This document shows, piece by piece, positions 1 through 5,877 of a DNA stretch of 36,835 nucleotides. The notes under the pieces were generated by a model. That model did not search any database. It was not told where the DNA came from and saw nothing but the letters and a program-made list of their open reading frames with translations. A program made the position numbers and the translations under genes. Each line of letters opens with the position of its first letter. The stretch's first letter is position 1. Origin of the DNA: a virus; the IMG/VR virus record IMGVR_UViG_3300045922_000457, positions 1 to 36,835 of that record, one strand, 5' to 3'.

Positions 1-608
1 TCAGTGATATAGTTTCCAGCAGGTTGCTTGTTATTAAAAACATTCCAATCTGCACTAGATAATTTACCGGTTGTTGTTGCAGATGCTATTGGAAGATTAA
101 ATGTGTGAGTATCAGATGCGGATACAATGTTGAAGTCTACTCCAGATGTTCCTGTAGTTAGAGTTTGAGAAGATCCAGTTTGAGAATTGATCGATTGAAC
201 CGATGATGGTAATGCTTCCCACTTAAGACCAGTTGTTTCTGAAGAATCTGCTTTTAAAAAATATCCATCTGCACCTACTGGCAGCCTTGAATCGCTTGTG
301 CTGAAAGTGAAAATATCACCTTTTGTTGTGAGTGGAGAAACAAAAGTCGTGCTAACCCATTGATTGTTTCCAGGACCAACCTTTACGAATACATCTCCGA
401 CTCCCATGCCTATTGATCCAATAGGAGCCGAAACACCAGAACCAATTCTAGGATCTACGTTTAAATCTATTATCTGTTTTGTTGATGAGTTTGAAACTTC
501 AATTCCACTAGCTGCTAAGTTTTTAGCCACACTTCCTTTGAAAATAAACGGTGAACCTGCATACGCACTTGTTGTTATCGCTATTAAGATTGAAATAAAC
601 TTTAGCAT
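1..608 (-). CDS. Exported tail-fibre-like protein, N-terminal part (split by window edge)
   Basis: The gene starts at ATG 608 and is still open at base 1 (202 full codons). Residues 1-17 look like a Sec signal peptide: Lys3, a hydrophobic core FISILIAITTS and an AYA cleavage motif. The rest is Ser/Thr/Gly-rich and carries a phrase common in phage-fibre-like repeats (SSADWNVFNNKQPAGNYIT, about residues 183-201). If the window ends are joined, the frame runs straight into the ORF ending at 35308, giving 711 aa. It follows the 250-aa gene by 9 bp, with an AGGGTG Shine-Dalgarno-like stretch. A signal peptide is odd for a virion protein assembled in the cytoplasm, so it may be exported or surface-displayed. 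Fibre-like is inference from composition and repeats. Confidence 0.75.
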   Translation of the reverse strand, partial: MLKFISILIAITTSAYAGSPFIFKGSVAKNLAASGIEVSNSSTKQIIDLNVDPRIGSGVSAPIGSIGMGVGDVFVKVGPGNNQWVSTTFVSPLTTKGDIFTFSTSDSRLPVGADGYFLKADSSETTGLKWEALPSSVQSINSQTGSSQTLTTGTSGVDFNIVSASDTHTFNLPIASATTTGKLSSADWNVFNNKQPAGNYIT

Positions 609-617
609 TTAATCACC

Positions 618-1370
618 CTAGTTATAAAAGTTAATCAAATTCTCACCAACTGTAGCATTACCAGATACAGCCCTAATTGAAATTCTAGAACCTGCTGGGA
701 TAATTAACGGAACACGACCATTTCCTCCTGGTGATATATAAAGAATCCTTGTCTCTGAAGATGGCGGCCCAATTCCAAGCTCCATAGTCTGACCACTAGA
801 ATCGAATATCTCTACCTCTGAAATATCTTGCGGAGTAGAAGCAATCAGCTGAGTCCACGAACTAGTGTTAACTGGAGTTCCAGAATAATCGTTTCTTGAA
901 TCTAAAACTTGAGTCTTACCCTTAACATCGACCTTCAAAACTCCGTTAGTATCAGTAGAAAGATAACGAAGATTAGTTCCATCATAACCACCAACCATAG
1001 TACCAGCAGATGGAGCAGGAGAGCCGTTCGATCCGTTTACTGGGTTTGTTGTAAACACTCTTATATCCCCATTTGAATCAACCAAAAACGGCGTGTAGTC
1101 CCCATCTGCAACTCCAGTTAATGGCCCAGGAGAATCTTTTCTAACACCAAGAACAGTAAGTCCTTTGTCGTTTACAGCATTTGGATCACCGATTGTCTTT
1201 GCTCCCTCGACGGTTACTGCACCAGGCGGTAAAGAAACATCAAGTGCATATTTCCCGCCACCAAGACTTGTTCCTGTTGCTGTTTTCTTCAGATTTGGAA
1301 GATCAATGGTATCTGCCTTAACCGCTGTGGCAGCTAAAACCATGATTGAAAAAAATATAAGCTGAATCAT
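618..1370 (-). CDS. Exported virion-like protein with C-terminal beta-sandwich-like domain (250 aa)
   Basis: Residues 1-19 form a plausible Sec signal (hydrophobic LIFFSIMVLAATAV, then VKA before Asp), though the n-region has no positive charge. The middle has phrases common in phage structural proteins, such as GVADGDYTPFLVDSNGDIRV and a YDGTNLRYLSTDTNG stretch. The last ~85 residues resemble the whole body of the upstream 117-aa protein: VNTSSWTQL matches VNTTNWQEL, and SISIRAV matches AIYVRAV, so this looks like a duplicated domain. The start overlaps the upstream stop as ATGA. Its exact role is unknown; the neighbours suggest a tail or surface component working with the fibre-like protein. 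Confidence 0.75.
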   Translation of the reverse strand: MIQLIFFSIMVLAATAVKADTIDLPNLKKTATGTSLGGGKYALDVSLPPGAVTVEGAKTIGDPNAVNDKGLTVLGVRKDSPGPLTGVADGDYTPFLVDSNGDIRVFTTNPVNGSNGSPAPSAGTMVGGYDGTNLRYLSTDTNGVLKVDVKGKTQVLDSRNDYSGTPVNTSSWTQLIASTPQDISEVEIFDSSGQTMELGIGPPSSETRILYISPGGNGRVPLIIPAGSRISIRAVSGNATVGENLINFYN

Positions 1371-1720
1371 TTTCTACCTCTCAGTAAATTTAGTGTCAGC
1401 ATTCCTTGGTCGGCAGTAGTGTCCACTGCTCTAACGTAAATGGCAAGACCCCTGCTTAGTGCTGTTTTTAACTTACCGAACCTTCCAGCAGCGATTAATG
1501 CTATTCGATTAATTGCGTATGGTGGGCTAGATTGTCCAGATACACCAACACCAATCTCAACAACAGATCCAGATTCATTCTTGAATTCTATTGCGTTTAT
1601 ATCATCTTTCATTATTTGTGTTGTTGAAGAGTTTTCATTAACAAGAGTGAGTTCTTGCCAGTTTGTTGTGTTTACGTTTGTAGCACCAAAATCGTGAGTG
1701 GTTGTTTGAGAAACCTGCAT
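1367..1720 (-). CDS. Small virion-like protein, paralogue of the next gene's C-terminal domain (117 aa)
   Basis: This is a beta-rich 117-aa protein without signal peptide. It aligns by eye with residues ~165-250 of the 250-aa protein downstream: a VNTxxW start, a central E-I/L-G-V/I-G strand and an I-x-V/I-RAV strand near the end. Sharing one domain between an exported and a non-exported neighbour suggests duplication, with one copy later fused to a signal peptide and linker. It is translationally coupled to the next gene by an ATGA overlap. No family name can be given; a head or tail accessory role is inferred only from position in the late operon. Confidence 0.7.
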   Translation of the reverse strand: MQVSQTTTHDFGATNVNTTNWQELTLVNENSSTTQIMKDDINAIEFKNESGSVVEIGVGVSGQSSPPYAINRIALIAAGRFGKLKTALSRGLAIYVRAVDTTADQGMLTLNLLRGRK

Positions 1721-1725
1721 TTATT

Positions 1726-2037
1726 TTATTCCTCTTCTTTTCGAAGTCTCATTCTATAATTTACAGATTGCTTTGGACTAGGCATCATGCTTTCTGGTCG
1801 TCCTTCTTCAATAGAAATTCTTTTTCTCAAGTTGATTCTGTCTCGGATTCTCTCAGCGTCCTCGTATTCCTTTTTAATTTCCATTCCTTTTTTAAAGTCC
1901 ATGAAGGTAACAGAACCAACTTTTTTCATTTCCACTTCGCCGTTGGAGTTATGGCCTTTTTGGACATATTCATCCTTGGCAAAGTGTCCTAAGTGTTTAT
2001 AAAGTGGGCCTTTTAATTGTTGGCATTTTGGTTTCAT
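1726..2037 (-). CDS. Charged protein of unknown function (103 aa)
   Basis: The protein is Lys/Glu/Arg-rich with a probable helical stretch in the second half (EIKKEYEDAERIRDRINLRK) and no membrane segment. Three in-frame ATGs lie at 2046, 2043 and 2037. I chose 2037 because the AGAAAGGA Shine-Dalgarno motif is then 8-9 nt upstream, whereas it would be too close to the other two. It sits between a 57-aa gene and the 117-aa virion-like gene in the late operon. I do not recognise it. Confidence 0.65.
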   Translation of the reverse strand: MKPKCQQLKGPLYKHLGHFAKDEYVQKGHNSNGEVEMKKVGSVTFMDFKKGMEIKKEYEDAERIRDRINLRKRISIEEGRPESMMPSPKQSVNYRMRLRKEEE

Positions 2038-2042
2038 AATCA

Positions 2043-2216
2043 TCATCCTTTCTTCTGCTTGAAGTAGGTTCCGTTATTCTTCTTTTGAAGCTCGGAAATC
2101 TCCCTTCTAGCAGTTTTTAAATCAATTGGTGCGTAGGACTTTCTTTCAATCTTAGGCTTTGGTTCTGGTTTGACAACAAAAATATCTGTGTTTTTTACGT
2201 TCTTACCTTTCTTCAT
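2043..2216 (-). CDS. Small basic protein (57 aa)
   Basis: This short reading frame starts at ATG 2216, 14 nt inside the end of the small-terminase gene, and ends in a TGA that abuts the start cluster of the next gene. The product is Lys-rich (KKGKNVKN at the start, FKQKKG at the end). The tight overlaps at both ends and unbroken operon structure are the main evidence that it is real. The frame is preceded by GAAGAAAGG-type purines that could serve as ribosome binding site. Function unknown. Confidence 0.6.
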   Translation of the reverse strand: MKKGKNVKNTDIFVVKPEPKPKIERKSYAPIDLKTARREISELQKKNNGTYFKQKKG

Positions 2217-2826
2217 AAAAATCCTTCAACTCATCAATAGTAGAATGCTCAACTTCTATTGCATTTTCTTTTGCTTTTTTAAGCTCGTCAAAGACATCTG
2301 CAATAATTGTTGTTTTTTGCTCAATCATTTCTCTTGGCTTACCAAGAGCACGGTCCATCATTTGTTTTGCGGCTTCAAGCCTTACAGTGCTTTTTTCCTT
2401 TTCAGAAGTCATAATGCTGTAGGTAGTAGCAACCGCTTCTGGAAGGATCTTTGTAAAGATTTGATCCATTTGTTTTTTAATTACTTCTGTTGAAAGTCGA
2501 TCTACTTCGCTTTTGATGCTACGAGAGGCAAGTGCTCTTCGGACTGTGCTTACTTGGCAGTTCAATTGTTTTGCGATGGTTGTGTCGTTAAAGCCGATTG
2601 ATGCGTAATAAATAACCATTCTGTAGAAGTGTTCTCTTCTATGGTCTAAGTCTTGTATCTTGGTTAATGACTGGGCCATTGTATCCAGTCGTTCGATGAT
2701 CTTTTCTTGAGTATCACCAAGTTTTGCGGCTAATGCTGCACTCTTTCCGAGTGCTTCCATAATTGGACGTTCTTTTCGGTATCTAACTCTTGTTTCTACC
2801 TTTTTACTCGGTTTTTTATCATTCAT
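2203..2826 (-). CDS. Terminase small subunit-like DNA-binding protein
   Basis: The 207-aa product carries a helix-turn-helix-like stretch (FNDTTIAKQLNCQVSTVRRA) preceded by a charged helical region and followed by a long helical tail. This resembles small terminases, which recognise the packaging site and hand DNA to the large subunit. I start at ATG 2826, which has GAGG 7 nt upstream. The same frame opens at 2922, but that would add a Cys-rich leader with a poor ribosome site. It is the first gene of the late unit. In circular layout it lies upstream of large terminase with the fibre and lysis genes between. Another HTH regulator is possible; identification rests on motif and position. Confidence 0.6.
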   Translation of the reverse strand: MNDKKPSKKVETRVRYRKERPIMEALGKSAALAAKLGDTQEKIIERLDTMAQSLTKIQDLDHRREHFYRMVIYYASIGFNDTTIAKQLNCQVSTVRRALASRSIKSEVDRLSTEVIKKQMDQIFTKILPEAVATTYSIMTSEKEKSTVRLEAAKQMMDRALGKPREMIEQKTTIIADVFDELKKAKENAIEVEHSTIDELKDFYEER

Positions 2827-3066
2827 TTTAAACCTCGTAGGGCCAAAAAAATCTGCCCTTGCACCGTTTGATACCTCATCCGTAAGGCATTGGAGACAAA
2901 CAAGCACAAAGGCAGAACTCATTTGGAAGGTCTAGGAACCCCATAAGGGGCACACATGACTTAATGTAAGTTTTACATTCTATCTCCCAAAATGACACTA
3001 TATAATTTTTACCATTTATTTTTTATATATTACAATTCTCACAATGATGATTCATAATCACCAGCC
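2827..3066. promoter_or_regulatory. Divergent early/late control region
   Basis: About 240 bp separates the late unit (minus) from the first early gene (plus). On the plus strand, TATAAT at 3001-3006 is a good -10, with only a weak -35 upstream; its start point would be near 3013. The block 3000-3035 is very AT-rich and has TAATAT/TATAAA on the minus strand, fitting a late promoter there. Two perfect palindromes flank the -10: 2963-2979 (AATGTAA, GTT, TTACATT) and 3048-3060 (TGATT, CAT, AATCA). A small CCCC-ATAA-GGGG hairpin lies at 2939-2950. No regulator can be assigned. Confidence 0.5.
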
Positions 3067-3390
3067 ATGAATAACAACCCAAAATACAAATCTTACACGC
3101 CGAATTGTAATGCTTGTTCAGATGTCGGGGTAATCTTGGTCGATGCCGAGTCTCCAGATACCGCTCCATACGCGTTTAAATGCTCGTGCGCGATGGGAAT
3201 GATTAAGTATAGTGCTTTACCCTCTGTTGGACAAATCTATCGTAGAATCAAAAAAGAAGACGGTACGTGGGCAAATCAAGCAAAAGACGTCAATCCAAGC
3301 TACAAACGATCTACCGCCCCCTTCGACAACACCCAAGCCATCGTTCGTAAACCGTCTTTCGTCATCAATGATGAAGATTTAATTTTTTAA
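3067..3390 (+). CDS. Putative zinc-ribbon protein (107 aa)
   Basis: This is the first early gene. The N-terminal half has a four-cysteine pattern, Cys14-x2-Cys17 and Cys39-x-Cys41, spaced like a zinc ribbon. The C-terminal half is basic and polar with no obvious fold. No clear Shine-Dalgarno sequence precedes ATG 3067. The gene is separated from the other early genes by about 1.4 kb, so it probably forms its own transcript from the TATAAT at 3001, ending at the plus-strand terminator-like hairpin at 3450-3528. Function unknown; nucleic-acid binding is a guess from the ribbon. Confidence 0.6.
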   Translation: MNNNPKYKSYTPNCNACSDVGVILVDAESPDTAPYAFKCSCAMGMIKYSALPSVGQIYRRIKKEDGTWANQAKDVNPSYKRSTAPFDNTQAIVRKPSFVINDEDLIF

Positions 3391-3398
3391 ATTTCTCT

Positions 3399-3442
3399 AA
3401 AAAAAAGAATACCCATCTTGAGTTTTATCCCGAGATGGGTAT
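3399..3442 (-). terminator. Strong intrinsic terminator for a minus-strand transcript
   Basis: Read on the minus strand, a perfect 10-bp stem (ATACCCATCT with AGATGGGTAT, loop of 14 nt) is followed after TC by eight T residues. No minus-strand gene lies just upstream, so it either ends a minus-strand RNA coming from 3450-4200 or blocks antisense transcription into the divergent promoter. Confidence 0.65.
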
Positions 3443-3449
3443 GATATGG

Positions 3450-3528
3450 ACTAACAGGATTGCTAGACCCAGAATAAGGCTTCGATGCCTGAGATTCAAT
3501 AGCAATCTTGTTGGTTGCTTATTTTTTT
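3450..3528 (+). terminator. Terminator-like long hairpin for the first early gene
   Basis: ACTAACAGGATTGCT (3450-3464) pairs with AGCAATCTTGTTGGT (3501-3515): 15 pairs, two of them G-U if read as plus-strand RNA. A small inner hairpin AGGC/GCCT lies at 3477-3490. TGCTTA and then seven T residues (3522-3528) follow. The G-U pairs and T tract both favour plus-strand use. The 36-nt loop is long for a terminator, so it may instead be part of the structured RNA that follows. Confidence 0.5.
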
Positions 3529-3539
3529 GGGGTACTCCT

Positions 3540-3804
3540 TGTGGTGCCCACAGTGCGGTGAGATGACTGAAATCGAACGTAGCCGCATGGGATCGAAAGA
3601 TCCTCCTGGCTTGTGCCAGTAGCATAGCTTGAAGAGTAAGGTCCTCGTTCAAGCACACAGGGGCCAGACCGATAGCCGACCGACCGACGTGGTCAGAAAG
3701 TTATCGAGTAAGTATTCGGGACGGGAGTCGTTAAATCGACGGTAATAGTGCCATGACACCTACAGAGAGGTAACTCTGGCACCCCCAAGGGGATCCAGAC
3801 CACC
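3540..3804 (+). ncRNA. Candidate structured non-coding RNA, hairpin-dense
   Basis: Hairpins follow one another almost without gaps. They are 3540-3552 (TGTGG/CCACA), 3553-3588 (GTGCGG/CCGCAT), 3589-3604 (GGGATC, GAAA tetraloop, GATCCT), 3606-3619 (CTGGC/GCCAG), 3627-3654 (GCTTGAA and GAG paired with CTC and TTCAAGC), 3727-3740 (GTCG/CGAC) and 3748-3782 (GTGCCA/TGGCAC with inner ACCT/AGGT). GTGGTC 3689-3694 can pair with GACCAC 3798-3803 and enclose the last two. A GNRA loop and several G-U pairs favour the plus strand; the minus-strand terminator at 3399-3442 argues the other way. It resembles no RNA I can name. Comparison with large phage RNAs such as GOLLD and ROOL is warranted. Confidence 0.45.
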
Positions 3805-4046
3805 CACCCGTAAGTCCTTACAAAAGACCATACGCACCTGCTGGAAGGACGAACATAAAAATAAAATCACACACTAAGTAGTCTTTTTTAGCCATCCCTC
3901 CGCCTCCCTCCCTCCGTGGTCAGGATTACCAGTACTAGGCTGTGTGGTAGCTTGATGGCGGCTTTAATGGAGGTTTTGAATTAGGCTATACTTTAAGTAT
4001 TTGGCTTGAATTCTGTCCTTTGGTTGAATTTAAAAAAAAGAACTTT
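3805..4046. other. Non-coding stretch with polypyrimidine tract and possible long-range helix
   Basis: No gene is supported here. There is a T6 run at 3883-3888, a pyrimidine tract of CCCTCC units at about 3893-3916, and a near-palindrome ATACTT-T-AAGTAT around 3988-4000. GGCTATACTTTA near 3985 is almost complementary to TAAAGTATAACC near 4175, which could close a ~190-nt RNA domain; the one mismatch would be G-U on the minus strand. TATACT at 3987-3992 could alternatively be a plus-strand -10 with a poor -35. Confidence 0.35.
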
Positions 4047-4150
4047 GTAGAAAGCACAGATTGCGAACGATGGCTAGATCATTCGAAAGAAAGACAGCCC
4101 ACGTGCGATATTGGCTACGTAGAAAGATAATACTGCGTACGATGGCTAGA
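4047..4150. repeat. Pair of 32-nt imperfect direct repeats inside a possible RNA domain
   Basis: Copies at 4047-4078 and 4119-4150 share GTAGAAAG, then six variable bases, YTGCG, one base, and ACGATGGCTAGA. They start exactly 72 nt apart. ATCATTC (4078-4084), beginning at the last base of the first copy, can pair with GAATGAT (4156-4162) just after the second, with an extra G-U pair in plus-strand sense. Conserved blocks separated by a variable block look like repeated RNA structural modules or protein-binding sites. Confidence 0.55.
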
Positions 4151-4366
4151 ACTATGAATGATGTCCCACTTACCTAAAGTATAACCAAACACTTTGCACA
4201 ATGTGACCAATGCTAAAACCCATAGGCATGGATCGGGGGGGATATTCCCCCACTCTCACACCCCGCGGGCACGCATGGCAAGGTGGTGCCCCCCTGGGGG
4301 GGTTGATGGTGTGCTTAGGGGTTAGGTTTGTGGGGTTGGATTTTGGGAGGGGGGGTGCTTTTTTGG

Positions 4367-4629
4367 TTACGCATGGGGTTTTGGGGCTTGGGATTCCTTG
4401 GGGGAAGTGAGTGGGTTGTTACGCATGGGGTTTAGGCTTGTGGGTGTTTGGGCTAGTTTGGTTAAGGCTTGGGGGGTTAGGCGCTTGGGTTGGGTTCGGG
4501 GCTTGGCTTCGGGGCTTGGCTTAGGGGTTTTGGCTCTGTGTTACGCTGTGTGTTAGTAAGAGGGTACACTATCCTCAGGCGCTGGGGTTTACCCATGGGG
4601 GTTATGTAAGTGGGTTACCCATTGGGGTT
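4367..4629 (+). repeat. Four iteron-like repeats, TTAC(G/C)CAT(G/T)GGG(G)GTT
   Basis: Copies lie at 4367-4380 (TTACGCATGGGGTT), 4419-4432 (same), 4589-4603 (TTACCCATGGGGGTT) and 4615-4629 (TTACCCATTGGGGTT), all in one orientation. Their start spacings are 52, 170 and 26 bp. Same-orientation short repeats in a non-coding region beside replication genes are typical of initiator-binding iterons, but no initiator protein is recognised in the window. Confidence 0.5.
4495..4520 (+). repeat. 13-bp perfect tandem duplication
   Basis: TTCGGGGCTTGGC occurs twice in immediate tandem (4495-4507 and 4508-4520), followed by TTAGGGG. It lies within the G-rich block and may reflect replication slippage or a repeated binding site. 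Confidence 0.7.
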
Positions 4630-4797
4630 AGTACGAGGGCTACCCCGTTCGTTACACTCACTCTGATGGCGGCTGTGGGTTGGGTTTAGCTTATGGGTGT
4701 TGTGTGTAGTGTCAAGTAAAAAGTGTGGTTATTGGGTTTTTTGGGGGCTTAATTGGAACGCGGCGCATTGGTTGGAATGGGTTTTTTAAAAAAATGC

Positions 4798-4826
4798 TTG
4801 CATTGGTTGTGTAAATGGTGTAATGT
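4798..4826 (+). promoter_or_regulatory. Early promoter with twin GTGTAA motif (copy 1)
   Basis: TTGCAT (4798-4803) lies 17 bp from TAATGT (4821-4826). Between and overlapping these are GTGTAAATG and GTGTAATG (4809-4825), a direct repeat with a 9-nt period. The same twin motif precedes the 89-aa gene and the clamp-like gene. It is placed just before the ribosome site of the first pentapeptide-repeat gene. Confidence 0.5.
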
Positions 4827-4848
4827 TGTAACTGAAAAGGAGGCAAAA

Positions 4849-5544
4849 ATGGCTATACAGTTAAAAAACAAAAATGGTGACGTAATCTACTCTGCTGACG
4901 CCGATAACATAGAGAATGCAATCGTCATGGCGTTGAAAGATGAAGTCGATCTTTCTGGTATTGATTTAAGGGGTCAAAAAATCTACAACCTTCACCTGAA
5001 AAATGTTGACCTAAGTGGTGTAGATTTTTCTGGTGCCTTGCTTGCTGGATGCGAACTATTTAATTCTAATCTGGATGATTCAAACTTCAATAATGCTATA
5101 CTTAGGGGTTGTTCGTTTAATCGCTGCATCATTAGAAGATGCTCTTTTGTTGAATCCGAACTAATAGGATCAGACTTTTATGACTCTTATTTTGTGGGGT
5201 CACGTTTTGAAAATTCTTCCATTGAACGCTGTAGCGTTGAGTTTTCTAATCTAGAAGAGTGTGACATGTTCTTAGTTGACTTAAGTCATTCAAGTTTTTA
5301 CTCGAGTAATTTGTCTTACTCTTCAATGAGAGAAACATACGGAGAAATGGTTAATTTCAACGACGCGAATCTAACCAATTGTGATTTTACGGAGTGTAAT
5401 TTTCTAGATGCTTCTTTTGATGGAGCCAAACTAGAGGGGGCAAACTTTAAGGACGCTGAGATTTATTGCGATGAAATTGATCTTTTAAGTCAAAAAAACA
5501 AACTTAAAAACGTAAAAAACAGCGAATCAATTATTTTTGGTTGA
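4849..5544 (+). CDS. Pentapeptide-repeat protein 1 (231 aa)
   Basis: Residues ~33-205 are made of five-residue repeats of the A(D/N)LXX type, for example DLSGVDFSGALLAGC and the region around NFNNAILRGC, predicting a right-handed beta-helix. Pentapeptide-repeat proteins such as Qnr and MfpA mimic DNA and bind gyrase. A DNA-mimic or anti-defence role is inferred here because the ArdC-like gene follows two genes later and a paralogue lies beyond it. The short N-terminal region (QLKNKNGDVIYSA) is shared with that paralogue. The start is ATG 4849 with AAGGAGG 5 nt upstream; the frame extends to 4753 without a good ribosome site. The protein is unusually Cys-rich and acidic in places. Confidence 0.85.
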   Translation: MAIQLKNKNGDVIYSADADNIENAIVMALKDEVDLSGIDLRGQKIYNLHLKNVDLSGVDFSGALLAGCELFNSNLDDSNFNNAILRGCSFNRCIIRRCSFVESELIGSDFYDSYFVGSRFENSSIERCSVEFSNLEECDMFLVDLSHSSFYSSNLSYSSMRETYGEMVNFNDANLTNCDFTECNFLDASFDGAKLEGANFKDAEIYCDEIDLLSQKNKLKNVKNSESIIFG

Positions 5545-5554
5545 TTTTTTTATT
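5525..5554 (+). terminator. Weak intrinsic terminator overlapping the pentapeptide gene stop
   Basis: AATCAA (5525-5530) pairs with TTGATT (5541-5546) around a 10-nt loop and runs into a T-rich tract. The stem is AT-rich and so weak, but it lies directly between the stop codon and the next promoter motif. Confidence 0.35.
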
Positions 5555-5560
5555 TTAATT

Positions 5561-5577
5561 GTGTAAAGTGTGTAATG
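5561..5577 (+). promoter_or_regulatory. Twin GTGTAA motif (copy 2)
   Basis: GTGTAAAGT followed at once by GTGTAATG reproduces the 9-nt-period motif seen at 4809 and 7595. It sits 15 bp upstream of ATG 5593. No good -35 is seen (T-rich TTATTT at the right distance), so an activator or a non-canonical sigma may be involved. Confidence 0.45.
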
Positions 5578-5592
5578 AAAAGGAGACAAAAT

Positions 5593-5862
5593 ATGAAAAA
5601 ATATTACATTCTAGAAATTCCACACCAAAGACCAGTCACTCTTTATTCTGCCGACCTAAAAGAGCTTCACAGTTTGGCAAACAGGAAAAGTCTTCGGTAT
5701 ATCCCTTACCGAAAGACTAAAATACTTGAGCACCTTGGGCGAGATTTTTACTGTTTCTTCGCAGAAACTTCGAAGCTAGCCATGAAGCGTCGCATACTAT
5801 CATATCAGGGTCACAAAGATAGTGAAGTTTACGCGATGCTTGATCAATTAAAAAATCTTTAA
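5593..5862 (+). CDS. Unknown basic early protein (89 aa)
   Basis: The frame opens at 5575, but ATG 5593 has AAAAGGAG at normal distance and gives MKKYYILEIP. The protein is basic and aromatic-rich without membrane segment or cysteine pattern. It is driven by promoter motif copy 2 and lies 15 bp before the ArdC-like gene, so the two are probably co-transcribed. I do not recognise a family; by position it could be an anti-host or anti-defence protein, but nothing in the sequence shows this. Confidence 0.65.
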   Translation: MKKYYILEIPHQRPVTLYSADLKELHSLANRKSLRYIPYRKTKILEHLGRDFYCFFAETSKLAMKRRILSYQGHKDSEVYAMLDQLKNL

Positions 5863-5877
5863 TTTCAGGATGTTAAA

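Larger units (their letters stand above)
4200..4748. other. G-rich, strongly strand-skewed non-coding region, candidate origin or packaging site
   Basis: This ~550-bp block differs sharply from the AT-rich phage: the plus strand is dominated by G and T with many runs of three to seven G. Two G/C hairpins lie at its left edge (GGGGG/CCCCC near 4235-4251 and CCCCCC/GGGGGG near 4289-4301). It contains four iteron-like repeats and a 13-bp tandem repeat. Any reading frames here are Gly/Val/Leu-rich artefacts of composition without ribosome sites. Its place between the divergent operons and upstream of replication genes suits an origin, packaging site or long untranslated RNA. Confidence 0.5.

Noticed and set aside
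3425-3658. Minus-strand ORF of 77 codons across the hairpin region
   Set aside because: It overlaps dense RNA hairpins and the plus-strand terminator, with no ribosome site; the frame is likely chance.
3640-3660. tRNA-like T-loop (GTTCAAGC)
   Set aside because: No matching acceptor, D or anticodon arm is found, and the bases are used in a different stable hairpin (3627-3654).
3540-4200. CRISPR array
   Set aside because: The repeats are only two 32-nt imperfect copies with internal variation; spacer regularity is absent.
4210-4410. Plus-strand ORF of 66 codons in the G-rich block
   Set aside because: Composition is Gly/Val/Leu-rich as expected from the G/T skew, with no ribosome site and no similarity to neighbours.
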